From positions 1-64,000 of the forward strand of contig JAFEGO010000094.1 of the NCBI GenBank assembly GCA_018239845.1: DNA of 64,000 nt, given 5' to 3'. The position numbers and the translations under genes are program-made. This stretch comes from Verrucomicrobiota bacterium. GTDB lineage: Bacteria > Verrucomicrobiota > Verrucomicrobiia > Opitutales > Opitutaceae. Shown one piece after another: positions 1 through 7,333 of this stretch; within the stretch, counting starts at the first letter, position 1; the number at the start of each line of letters is the position of its first letter. The notes beneath the pieces are model-generated. The model was given only the letters and a program-made list of their open reading frames with translations, made no database searches and was not told where the DNA came from.

Positions 1-289
1 CCTGAGCAGCAAGAAAGCCACCTACTGGAGCCGCTCGCGCAACAAGCTTTGGACCAAGGGCGAGGAGTCCGGCAACGTCCAGCACGTCCGCGAGGTCCGC
101 ACCGACTGCGACCAGGATGTGCTCCTGATCAAGGTCGAGCAGACGGGCGCCGCCAACGCCGCCTGCCACAACGGCTACAAATCCTGCTTCTACCGTGAGC
201 TCACCTCGCTCGATGATCCCGCGATGAAGCTCCAGTTCACATCGAAGCCACTCTTCGATCCCGCGACGGTGTATAAGAAGAAGACCTGA
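1..289 (+). CDS. hisI: Phosphoribosyl-AMP cyclohydrolase, C-terminal part (partial)
   Basis: This enzyme opens the purine ring of phosphoribosyl-AMP in histidine biosynthesis and acts in the cytosol. The window begins inside the gene; reading from base 2 gives 95 residues up to the TGA at 287-289. Family hallmarks are [18 protein letters not shown] near the start, RTDCDQD with metal-binding aspartates and cysteine, and the zinc-site segment [13 protein letters not shown]. No HisE-like pyrophosphohydrolase domain follows, so this is the stand-alone HisI form. A strong hairpin terminator lies 24 bases after the stop, so it is probably the last gene of its transcript. The upstream part and any his neighbours are outside the window. 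Confidence 0.95.
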   Translation, partial: LSSKKATYWSRSRNKLWTKGEESGNVQHVREVRTDCDQDVLLIKVEQTGAANAACHNGYKSCFYRELTSLDDPAMKLQFTSKPLFDPATVYKKKT

Positions 290-312
290 GTCTGCTTTCA
301 GTTTAGGGAACG

Positions 313-340
313 AAACGCGCCGCACTCCGGCGCGTTTTTT
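313..340 (+). terminator. Intrinsic terminator after hisI
   Basis: A perfect 10-bp stem (313-322 with 328-337) closes a 5-base loop. It is followed by a run of T at 335-340. It lies just after the hisI stop codon. Confidence 0.9.
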
Positions 341-676
341 ATTGGGCGTGTTCCCATCCGGGCAAAAAAGAAGGCCGCCCCACAACGAGCGGCCTCCCAC
401 CAAGAAAACCTAAACTACAAACTATGAACACGGGGAAAGACTCAGCCGTGGGCATAACGTTCAAAGTTCTCGAAAAAACTTTCGGCCTGCACGTGTCATA
501 GCGCGACCCGGTCCACTGCCCGCTGCCTTAGGCTCCTATATTTCATGGACTTCCCCAAGTGCCCGCCGGCCACACAGCCCACCCCCTTTTTTCCACCGAG
601 GTGCGCTCCCGCCGTGCCTGGCCGCGCGTTGACCCTGCCCCGGCGTCGGCCAGCCTGTCGTCAATCCCCACCGCCC
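341..676. other. Intergenic gap between hisI and the decarboxylase
   Basis: No gene is supported in this gap of over 300 bases. It holds the minus-strand hairpin/T-run described at 364-501 and the upstream region of the decarboxylase, where only a weak AT-rich patch (CTATATTTC near 536-544) could serve as a -10 element. Confidence 0.5.
364..501 (-). ncRNA. Candidate small structured RNA on the minus strand
   Basis: On the minus strand this gap ends in a textbook terminator: a 7-bp stem AGGCCGC/GCGGCCT (372-378 with 389-395), one C, then six T (369-364). No annotated minus-strand gene lies upstream that would need it. Two more short hairpins precede it: CACGG/CCGTG at 429-433 and 446-450, and AAAGTT/AACTTT between about 463 and 485. 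The boundaries are guesses, and no clear promoter was found. The plus strand also has a 25-codon ATG frame at 424-501 with no recognisable product or ribosome-binding site. Confidence 0.3.
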
Positions 677-2026
677 ATGTCCGATCTGCTCACCGACGCC
701 TCCGCCCGTGCCATCCGCTACCTCGAAACCGTCGCTGCGCGCGCCGTCGCGCCGAGCCCCGCGGCCGTGGCCGGCCTCAAGGCCTTCGACGAGCCCTTGC
801 GCGAGGTGCCGGGCGATCCCGCGCAAACCCTGCGCCTCCTCGATGAGGCCGGCTCGCCCGCCACGATGGGCATGGCCGGCCCGCGCTTTTATGGCTTTGT
901 GATCGGCGGCTCCCTGCCCGTCACGCTCGCGGCCAACTGGCTCGCCGGCGCGTGGGATCAAAACAGCGCCTATTACCGCGCCACGCCCGCCACCGCCTTC
1001 GTCGAGCAGGTCGCGCTGCGCTGGCTCCTCGATCTCCTGAAACTGCCCGCCGGCTGCGGCGGCGCTTTCGTGACCGGCGCCACGGTCGCCAATCTCTGCG
1101 CCCTCGCCGCCGCGCGCCATGCTGTCCTCAAGCGCGCCGGGTGGAATGTCGAGGCCGACGGCCTGTTCGGCGCGCCGCCCATCACTGTCATCGTCGGCGC
1201 CGAGGCACATCCGTCCGTCACCAAGTCCCTCGGCATCCTCGGCCTCGGCCGCAGCCGTGTCGTGAAAGTCCCCGTCGATGCTCAAGGCCGCCTGCACGCC
1301 GACCAACTGCCCGCGCTCTCCGGTCCCACGATCATCTGCCTCCAGGCCGGCAATGTGAACACCGGCGCCTTCGACCCCATCGCCGAGATCGTGACCCGCG
1401 CCCGCGCCGCCGGCGCGTGGGTTCACGTGGACGGCGCCTTCGGTCTCTGGGCCGCCGCCGCGCCGAGCCGCGCCCACCTCACCGCCGGACTCGCCGAAGC
1501 CGACTCCTGGGCCACCGACGCCCACAAGTGGCTCAACGTCCCTTACGACAGCGGCCTCGCCTTCGTGCGCGACCCGCACGCCCTGCAAGCCGCGATGGCG
1601 ATCACCGCCGAATACCTCCCGGCGAGCGAGGGCGCGTTTCGCAACCCCGCCGACTTCACGCCCGAGCTCTCGCGCCGCGCCCGCGGCGTCGAGGTCTGGG
1701 CTGCGCTGCACGCCCTGGGCCGCCGCGGCATCAGCGAGATCATCGAGCGCAATTGCGCACAGACCCGGCGCTTCGCCGAAAAACTCTCCGCCGCAGGCTG
1801 CACCATCCACAACGACGTCGTGCTCAACCAGGTGCTCGTCTCCTTCGGCGATGCCGCCGCGACCCAGCGCGTCATCCAGGCCGTGCAGGACGACGGCACC
1901 TGCTGGGCCGGCGTGACCGTGTGGCAGGGCATCACCGCCATGCGCATCAGCGTCTCCTCGTGGGCCACGACCGACGCCGACGTCGATCTCAGCGTCGCGG
2001 CCATCCTCCGCGCCGCGGGGCGGTGA
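677..2026 (+). CDS. PLP-dependent decarboxylase family protein (group II amino acid decarboxylase type)
   Basis: A 449-residue fold-type I PLP enzyme of the glutamate/aromatic amino acid decarboxylase family, expected to decarboxylate an amino acid in the cytosol. The substrate cannot be told from sequence. The PLP lysine is Lys284 in DAHKWLNVPYDSG, and the aspartate that contacts the pyridine nitrogen is Asp252 in HVDGAFG. The segment TGATVANLCALAAARH matches the phosphate/ring-stacking region. An open frame extends upstream to 545, but that extension is proline/arginine-rich and unlike the family, so ATG 677 (MSDLLTDASARA) is preferred. It is monocistronic and converges on the BNR protein with only 21 bases between them. 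Confidence 0.88.
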   Translation: MSDLLTDASARAIRYLETVAARAVAPSPAAVAGLKAFDEPLREVPGDPAQTLRLLDEAGSPATMGMAGPRFYGFVIGGSLPVTLAANWLAGAWDQNSAYYRATPATAFVEQVALRWLLDLLKLPAGCGGAFVTGATVANLCALAAARHAVLKRAGWNVEADGLFGAPPITVIVGAEAHPSVTKSLGILGLGRSRVVKVPVDAQGRLHADQLPALSGPTIICLQAGNVNTGAFDPIAEIVTRARAAGAWVHVDGAFGLWAAAAPSRAHLTAGLAEADSWATDAHKWLNVPYDSGLAFVRDPHALQAAMAITAEYLPASEGAFRNPADFTPELSRRARGVEVWAALHALGRRGISEIIERNCAQTRRFAEKLSAAGCTIHNDVVLNQVLVSFGDAAATQRVIQAVQDDGTCWAGVTVWQGITAMRISVSSWATTDADVDLSVAAILRAAGR

Positions 2027-2047
2027 GGGATAGCTTGCTCTCGTCCC

Positions 2048-3409
2048 TCAAGCTGGCGGCTGCCACCAGACCTCGTTGTTTAACTCCAGATCCTTGAGGC
2101 CCGAGCCGCCGCTGCCTGCGGTATAAAGGATGCCCGGCTCGACCGGCAGCGGACCCGGGTGGTTGGGCCGCTCCAGGCTCGGCAGCCAGTGCGGGTGCTT
2201 GGCAGCCGGATTGGCCAACACCTCGCCGCGAAAAATCTGTGCGCCGTCGTCGGAACAGAGCCGCACGATCTCGCTCGTGGGGTGCGCCCAGTCGCTCTCG
2301 CCGGGGCCGAGCTTCACGAGGTTGCCCACGATGGTCGCGCGGCCCGACGCGCTGAAGGTCATCGCCCCGGGCATCACAAAATCATGGTCCTGCCAGGCCG
2401 CCGGCAAAAACGGGTGCAGGTCCCGCCTCGTCCATCCACCACCCGGCGCGGGCGTCGCGAGCCAGGTGTGAGCCATGCCGTTTTCCCGCATGCTGTGCAG
2501 CAGGTGCGGCACGCCGTGGCGGTCCACGGCGAGGGAGCCGGAGTACAGCACCCGACCCGTTGCACCCCCGCCACGCACGAGGGCGTCGATGGTGTCGGCC
2601 GTGACGGGCAGTGTGAGCGGCGTACCGTCGCTGCGCGTCCACGTCTTCCCTTGGTCGGCGCTGCGCAGGTAGCCGACGGTTTCGATGGCGGCTCCGCCCT
2701 TTACCGGGTTGGTCTCATAGATGCGGCAGCCAAGGTGGATCGTGCGGCCGTCCGGCCCCCACGCCAGCGACTCCATGAAGTGCGCGTAGTCCGGATAACG
2801 TGCGCGCATCACCACGGTCTCGCGGCGCCACGGGCCGTCGGGCGGCTTTTTCCACAGCTCCATTTCATTGAGGTGGTCCAGAGCGAGGTAGTAGCGGCGG
2901 CAAGTGAGGATGAGCGTGTCGTCCGGCGCGCAGAGCATCACCGGGTATGAAACGCTCTCGGCAAAAAGCACCTCCGGCCCCCACTCCGAAGTATCGTTGG
3001 GCCGCACCGAGCGCCGGTAGCGGAAAGGCTGGTGATGCGGGTAATAGACGATGTGCAGATAGCCCCGGCTGTCCGCGACGAGGCCCGGCCCGCCGTGGTT
3101 GTCCTGCGCCGCACCCACCGTCACCGTCGGCGACCAGCGGCCCGTGCGCCGGTCGAGCGTGCGTACGCGCACCCAGAAACCCTCGGCCGTCGCATCGAGC
3201 CACGCGACATGCGTGCGGTCGCCGACGGTCACGATCTTGCTGGCCTCGGCGTAACCCGTGGCCCGGCCGCTGCCCAGTGTGGAGAGGCGGAAAGGCCCCT
3301 GCGCCGCTAGCTCCGCCGCGCCGAGGCTCGGCCCGAAGACCGCCGCAGCCGCAAGACCTCCGCCCAGCAGGGCGACAAATTCCCGGCGGTTCAGGGCGGA
3401 GTCGCTCAC
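2048..3409 (-). CDS. Tat-exported BNR-4 repeat (sialidase-like beta-propeller) protein
   Basis: A 453-residue protein starting with a twin-arginine signal (NRREFVALLGGG, about residues 7-18, then an Ala-rich hydrophobic stretch), so it is probably exported folded to the periplasm. The body resembles BNR-4 proteins, a seven-bladed propeller group that includes some polysaccharide lyases. The segment DNHGGPGLVADSRGYLHIVY followed by PHHQPFRYRRS is characteristic, and later blades carry Asp-box-like SADQGKTWTRSDG. A carbohydrate-active role fits the genome's other polysaccharide genes, but no substrate is indicated. It ends 21 bases from the decarboxylase stop and starts 23 bases downstream of the lpxA stop in the same direction, so it may be read through from the lpx operon. 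Confidence 0.8.
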   Translation of the reverse strand: MSDSALNRREFVALLGGGLAAAAVFGPSLGAAELAAQGPFRLSTLGSGRATGYAEASKIVTVGDRTHVAWLDATAEGFWVRVRTLDRRTGRWSPTVTVGAAQDNHGGPGLVADSRGYLHIVYYPHHQPFRYRRSVRPNDTSEWGPEVLFAESVSYPVMLCAPDDTLILTCRRYYLALDHLNEMELWKKPPDGPWRRETVVMRARYPDYAHFMESLAWGPDGRTIHLGCRIYETNPVKGGAAIETVGYLRSADQGKTWTRSDGTPLTLPVTADTIDALVRGGGATGRVLYSGSLAVDRHGVPHLLHSMRENGMAHTWLATPAPGGGWTRRDLHPFLPAAWQDHDFVMPGAMTFSASGRATIVGNLVKLGPGESDWAHPTSEIVRLCSDDGAQIFRGEVLANPAAKHPHWLPSLERPNHPGPLPVEPGILYTAGSGGSGLKDLELNNEVWWQPPA

Positions 3410-3432
3410 GGCCGGTGTCGCCCCGTCGCCCC

Positions 3433-4221
3433 TCAGCTCGCGCCCGGCGCCATGCCGCGCTCGCTCGCCTTGGCAAAGGTCAGCATGCGTTGGAATTCTT
3501 CGCTCGCCGCATCCGCGTGGGACGCGAGCTTCTCCAGCGCCTGCGTGCGGTTCAGGCCGTCGCGATAGAGGATGCGATAGACCTGCTTCACGCGGTCGAG
3601 CTGCGCGGGCGAAAACCCGTTGCGCTCAAGGCCGACGCGGTTGATCACGCGCACCTCGGCGGGGCCGCCATCGACGATGAAATACGGCGGCACGTCATGG
3701 ACGACCTTCGCATAGGCCGAGACCATCGAGTACGAGCCGATGCGGCAGAACTGGTGGATACCGCTCACCGCGCCGAGCACCACGCGGTCCTCGACGGTCA
3801 CGTGGCCGGCGAGGCCCACGGAGTTGCTCGCGATGATGTGGTTGCCGAGGCGGCAGTCGTGCGCGACGTGCGTGTACGCGAGCAGGTTGTTGTCGCTGCC
3901 GACCACCGTGTACTCGCCGTCGTTGGTCGCGGCGTGGATCGTGACGTACTCGCGAAACACATTGCGGTCGCCGATGCGCACGCCGGGGTTGCCGCCCTTG
4001 AACTTGAGGTCCTGCGTCTTGCCGCCGATGCAGGCGTAGGGAAACACCTGGCAGTCCTTGCCGACGACGGTGTTGCCCTCGACGCTGGCGTGGTGGTGCA
4101 GGCGCGTGCCGTCGCCGAGCTTCACGCCCGTGCCGACAAACGCGTAGGCCCCGAGCGTGACGTTGGCACCGAGTTCGGCGCCGTCCTCGATGATCGCGGT
4201 GGGATGGATGTTACTCGCCAT
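3433..4221 (-). CDS. lpxA: Acyl-ACP--UDP-N-acetylglucosamine O-acyltransferase
   Basis: LpxA adds a 3-hydroxyacyl chain to UDP-GlcNAc, the first step of lipid A synthesis, in the cytosol. The 262-residue protein has the left-handed beta-helix hexapeptide pattern over about residues 5-190 and a helical C-terminus. The catalytic histidine is His121 in THVAHDCRLGN, and the chain-length/substrate segment GIHQFCRIGSYSMVSA is intact. The frame stays open upstream into lpxC, but MASNIHPTAIIEDGAEL at 4221 is the family start and lies 8 bases after the lpxC-fabZ stop, showing one operon. Confidence 0.96.
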   Translation of the reverse strand: MASNIHPTAIIEDGAELGANVTLGAYAFVGTGVKLGDGTRLHHHASVEGNTVVGKDCQVFPYACIGGKTQDLKFKGGNPGVRIGDRNVFREYVTIHAATNDGEYTVVGSDNNLLAYTHVAHDCRLGNHIIASNSVGLAGHVTVEDRVVLGAVSGIHQFCRIGSYSMVSAYAKVVHDVPPYFIVDGGPAEVRVINRVGLERNGFSPAQLDRVKQVYRILYRDGLNRTQALEKLASHADAASEEFQRMLTFAKASERGMAPGAS

Positions 4222-4229
4222 GGCTGGGC

Positions 4230-5579
4230 TCAGGCGGTCTCGTCCTTCGCGGGATCGTTCTTGTCCACGAGGGCGAACATCAATTCGGCCGAGGAGACGA
4301 CGTTGCCGCCGACGGTGCAGGAGCACTCGGCGACGCCGATCTTGCCGCCGCGCATCTTGGTGAGCTTAGCGTTGATCACGAGCTGGTCGCCCGGCAGCAC
4401 CGGGCGACGGAACTTCACCTTGTCCGCGCTCATGAAGAACGGCGTGCGGCCCTCTACCGACACCGCGCGGAGCAGCAAAACGCCCGCCGACTGGGCCATC
4501 GCTTCCAACTGGAGCACGCCGGGCATCACGGGCTCGCCGGGATAGTGGCCTTGGAAATACGGCTCGTTGATCGTCACGTTCTTGATCGCGACGAGCTCCG
4601 TGTCGCCGATGAACTCGATCACGCGGTCGATCATCACGAACGGATAGCGGTGCGGGATGGTCTCGAGCACGCGCTTGATATCGAGGGAGGTCTCGTGCGG
4701 CTGGAGCGCGCGGACCGGCGCGGCGGCCTTCTTCTTGGCGGACTTCTTCCGCTCATTGAGCTTTTCGAACAGCGCCTTGGTCAGCTCGGCGTTGATCGCG
4801 TGGCCCGGGCGCACGGCCACGATGTGGGCCTTGAGCGGCAGCCCGAGCAGCAGAATGTCGCCGATGATATCGAGCATCTTGTGGCGGACGAACTCGTCGT
4901 TGAAGCGCAGGCCTTCCTTCGAGATGATCTTGTCGCCGCGGATGACGACGGCGCAGTCGAGCGAGCCGCCCTTGATCTTGCCCATCTTCAGCAGCTCCTC
5001 GATGTCCTCGTAGATCGTGAAGGTGCGGGCCGCCGCGATCTGGGTCATGTACACCTCGGGATCGATCGTCAGCGAGAGATGCTGCGTGTGGATGCCGCGG
5101 TCGTCCGCGGAGGTGCAGGAGATCTTCAGCTTGTCGTGGGGCAGCGCGATGATCGAGGAGTTGCCGCGCGTGACGGACACCGCCGCATCCAGCTCGAAGT
5201 ACTCGCGCTCCTTGTCCTGCTCCACGGGCTCGCCCTGCAGGATCATGTTCACAAAGGGACGCGCAGAGCCGTCCATGATCGGCGGCTCCGAGGCGTTCAT
5301 CTCAATGAGGACGTTATCGATGCCGCAGCCGTGCAAGGCGCTGAGCACGTGCTCGACCGTATGCACCTTGGCATGACCGACCTGGATGGTCGTGGCCCGC
5401 ACAAGGTCGGTCACCTGATCGACGCGCGGCTTCAATTCCGGGGCGCCGTGCAGGTCGATGCGTTTGATGACGATGCCATGGTCCGCCGGAGCCGGTTTCA
5501 TCGTGAGGGTCACGGCTTCACCGGTGTGGAGGGCATTGCCTTGGATGGAGACTTCGCGCGCTAGGGTGCGTTGCTTCAT
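4230..5579 (-). CDS. lpxC-fabZ: Bifunctional UDP-3-O-acyl-GlcNAc deacetylase / (3R)-hydroxyacyl-ACP dehydratase
   Basis: A natural fusion of LpxC, the zinc deacetylase that commits flux to lipid A, and FabZ, the fatty-acid dehydratase that competes for the same hydroxyacyl-ACP pool. LpxC spans about residues 1-275, with zinc ligands His77 ([10 protein letters not shown]), His233 and Asp237 ([10 protein letters not shown]) and the late His260. A Lys/Ala-rich linker (278-298) leads to FabZ, residues about 299-449, with catalytic His345 and Glu359 in [20 protein letters not shown]. This fusion is known from Bacteroidetes and several relatives in the PVC group. It heads a leftward operon with lpxA and is divergent from efp. 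Confidence 0.96.
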   Translation of the reverse strand: MKQRTLAREVSIQGNALHTGEAVTLTMKPAPADHGIVIKRIDLHGAPELKPRVDQVTDLVRATTIQVGHAKVHTVEHVLSALHGCGIDNVLIEMNASEPPIMDGSARPFVNMILQGEPVEQDKEREYFELDAAVSVTRGNSSIIALPHDKLKISCTSADDRGIHTQHLSLTIDPEVYMTQIAAARTFTIYEDIEELLKMGKIKGGSLDCAVVIRGDKIISKEGLRFNDEFVRHKMLDIIGDILLLGLPLKAHIVAVRPGHAINAELTKALFEKLNERKKSAKKKAAAPVRALQPHETSLDIKRVLETIPHRYPFVMIDRVIEFIGDTELVAIKNVTINEPYFQGHYPGEPVMPGVLQLEAMAQSAGVLLLRAVSVEGRTPFFMSADKVKFRRPVLPGDQLVINAKLTKMRGGKIGVAECSCTVGGNVVSSAELMFALVDKNDPAKDETA

Positions 5580-5678
5580 GCGTTTGAGGGTTCAGTCTCA
5601 GGAACACCCCCGGAAATGACAAGAGCCGAGATGGGACCGGCGGGCCCAGATCGGCCCATTTACGCCCGGGGAGCGGCC

Positions 5679-5707
5679 TTGACAGGGGTAAACCGCACTC
5701 CTTACCT
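5679..5707 (+). promoter_or_regulatory. Possible sigma-70 promoter of efp
   Basis: A consensus -35 TTGACA (5679-5684) is followed after 17 bases by a poor -10, TTACCT (5702-5707). That would place transcription start about 25 bases before the efp ATG. The weak -10 keeps this tentative. Confidence 0.35.
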
Positions 5708-5738
5708 CTTACCCTTTCACAACTCAAAACCACCCGTC

Positions 5739-6296
5739 ATGCCCGCAGCCAACGATATCCGCAGAGGCCAAGTCATCAAGTTCAACGGCGAGCCCCACCT
5801 CGTCATGGAAACCCAGCACCGCACGCCCGGCAATCTCCGCGCGTTCGTGCAGGTCAAGATGCGCAATCTCCGCTACGGCAAGGCGCTCGACCAGCGTTTC
5901 GCCTCCACGGACACCATCGAGGTCCTCCCGACCGATCACCGCACCCTCGAGTTCAGCTACGCCGACCGCGAGAACTTCGCCTTCATCGATCCCGAGACCT
6001 TCGACCAGATCGAGCTCAGCGCCACCGTCATCGGCGACCTGAAGAACTACCTCACCGCCGGCGGCAAGGTCGACGTCCTCTTCGTCGATGACAAGGCCCT
6101 CACCGTCGAGCTGCCCTCCACCGTCTCGCTGAAGGTCGTCGAGAGCGCCGAAGGCATCAAGGGCGACACCGCGAGCAACGTCCAGAAGCCCGCCACCCTC
6201 GAGACCGGCCTCGTCGTCAACGTCCCGCTCTTCATCAAGGAAGGCGAGATCATCAAGATCAGCACCGAAGACGGCAGCTACCTCGGCCGCGTCTAA
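5739..6296 (+). CDS. efp: Translation elongation factor P
   Basis: EF-P binds between the P and E sites of stalled ribosomes and helps peptide bonds form at proline stretches. The 185-residue protein has the normal three-barrel layout: an N-terminal KOW-like domain (1-62), an OB domain and a C-terminal OB domain ending STEDGSYLGRV. The start at ATG 5739 (MPAANDIRRGQV) is at the family position; the open frame upstream is noncoding leader. The loop that carries the modified lysine in E. coli (PGKG) reads TPGNLRAF here, putting Asn32 at the modification position. It stands alone, divergent from lpxC-fabZ, and ends at a strong terminator. Confidence 0.96.
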   Translation: MPAANDIRRGQVIKFNGEPHLVMETQHRTPGNLRAFVQVKMRNLRYGKALDQRFASTDTIEVLPTDHRTLEFSYADRENFAFIDPETFDQIELSATVIGDLKNYLTAGGKVDVLFVDDKALTVELPSTVSLKVVESAEGIKGDTASNVQKPATLETGLVVNVPLFIKEGEIIKISTEDGSYLGRV

Positions 6297-6325
6297 GGCG
6301 CCGATCCCAGCTCAAAGAGCCTTTC

Positions 6326-6354
6326 AGCCCGCGGTTCACCACCGCGGGCTTTTT
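6326..6354 (+). terminator. Intrinsic terminator after efp
   Basis: A perfect 10-bp stem (6326-6335 with 6341-6350) closes a 5-base loop. It is followed by TTTT. Confidence 0.9.
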
Positions 6355-6514
6355 CGTGCCCGCACGACCCGCGCCCGCCTACGAAGTCGGAATACCCGCT
6401 AAAGCACACTTATTTTTCATAAAACCATTATTTATGGTTATTTACGTGTTTTTTTCAGCAAATGCAAATCGGACAAAACGTGGATGATTGTCCGATAATC
6501 GGACACATCCTGGG
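6355..6514. other. AT-rich convergent gap with a 17-base palindrome
   Basis: This part of the efp/carbonic anhydrase gap is unusually AT-rich for the window (6400-6470). It holds a small hairpin (AACCA/TGGTT, about 6424-6440), the motif AAATCGGACAAAAC (6466-6479) and a near-perfect palindrome, TGTCCGAT-A-ATCGGACA (6489-6505). No coding frame is supported. The 14-base motif recurs at 59203-59216, in another convergent gap. Confidence 0.5.
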
Positions 6515-6596
6515 GTAGGGACGCCTCTCCGAGGCGTCCGTAACGCATTGCTAAACTCAAAGGCCGATCGCGGACGACTCGGAGAGTCGTCCCTAC
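6515..6596. repeat. REPIN-like element: two inverted GTAG palindromes
   Basis: The left unit is GTAG (6515-6518) followed by a 9-bp hairpin (6519-6527 with 6531-6539) and loop TCC. The right unit is the mirror image: a 9-bp hairpin (6572-6580 with 6584-6592, loop GGA) followed by CTAC (6593-6596). The two units differ by a compensatory C:G to A:T change in the stem. A GTAG-type tetranucleotide beside a palindrome, in inverted pairs, is the signature of REP/REPIN elements moved by RAYT transposases. Confidence 0.7.
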
Positions 6597-6630
6597 CCGG
6601 CTCTGACCCGCCTTGACTCGCCCGCCCGGT

Positions 6631-7275
6631 TCAGCTCAGCGCCGCGACGGCCGTTTTATACTCCGTCTCGGCATCCTGCGCCGAGCTGACTGTGTAGCCG
6701 AGGTCGCGCAGCAGGCCGTCCTTCAGGCCGTAAATCCAGCCATGGATGGTCAGCGGCTGGCTGCGTTTCCACGCATCCTGCACCGGAGAGGTCTGGCAGA
6801 CATGGGAAACCTGCTCGATGACGTTGAGTTCGCACAGTCGCGAACTCTGCGCGGATTCGTCCGGCAGGCCGCACAGGCAGGCGTCGTGTTTCTCACGCAC
6901 ATCCTGCACGTGGCGCAGCCAATTGTCAGCCAGGCCCACGCGGTCGCAGCGCAGCGCAGCGCGCACGCCGCCGCAGCCATAGTGACCGACGACCATGATA
7001 TGCCGCACGCGCAGCACATCGACGGCGAACTGGATCACGCTCAGGCAATTGAGGTCGGTGTGCACGACGACATTGGCGATGTTGCGATGGACGAACACCT
7101 CGCCCGGCAACAGGCCGATGATCTCATTGGCCGGCACGCGGCTGTCGGAGCATCCAATCCAGAGATACTCCGGATTCTGCTGGCGCGAGAGTTTCAGGAA
7201 AAACTCCGGATCGCGGGCCTTGATGGACTCCGCCCAGGACTTATTCTGGGCAAACAGATGAGCTAGCTCCTTCAT
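6631..7275 (-). CDS. can: Beta-class carbonic anhydrase
   Basis: This zinc enzyme interconverts CO2 and bicarbonate in the cytosol. Counting from ATG 7275, the zinc ligands are Cys42, His98 and Cys101 (GCSDSRVPAN and GHYGCGGV), and the Asp44/Arg46 dyad is present. The 214-residue length and the opening MKELAHLFAQNKSWAES match the Escherichia-type enzyme. An upstream ATG at 7314 would add 13 residues with no family support. The gene follows the rlmI-like gene in the same direction across 58 bases, and its 3' end faces the REPIN-bearing gap. Confidence 0.93.
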   Translation of the reverse strand: MKELAHLFAQNKSWAESIKARDPEFFLKLSRQQNPEYLWIGCSDSRVPANEIIGLLPGEVFVHRNIANVVVHTDLNCLSVIQFAVDVLRVRHIMVVGHYGCGGVRAALRCDRVGLADNWLRHVQDVREKHDACLCGLPDESAQSSRLCELNVIEQVSHVCQTSPVQDAWKRSQPLTIHGWIYGLKDGLLRDLGYTVSSAQDAETEYKTAVAALS

Positions 7276-7333
7276 GCGGGGGGCAATGGTTGCCACGCCA
7301 CCCCGCTTGTCCATGCTGGAAATCAGCCGCGGC

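Noticed and set aside
424..501. 25-codon ATG frame downstream of hisI
   Set aside because: No ribosome-binding site or recognisable product; kept only as part of the candidate RNA region.
536..1810. Minus-strand open frame of 424 residues opposite the decarboxylase
   Set aside because: Glycine/alanine/arginine-rich shadow of a clear PLP enzyme on the other strand, with no family pattern; long antisense frames are common in GC-rich DNA.
4545..5564. Plus-strand frame of 339 residues across lpxC-fabZ
   Set aside because: Antisense shadow; both LpxC and FabZ catalytic motifs are clear on the minus strand.
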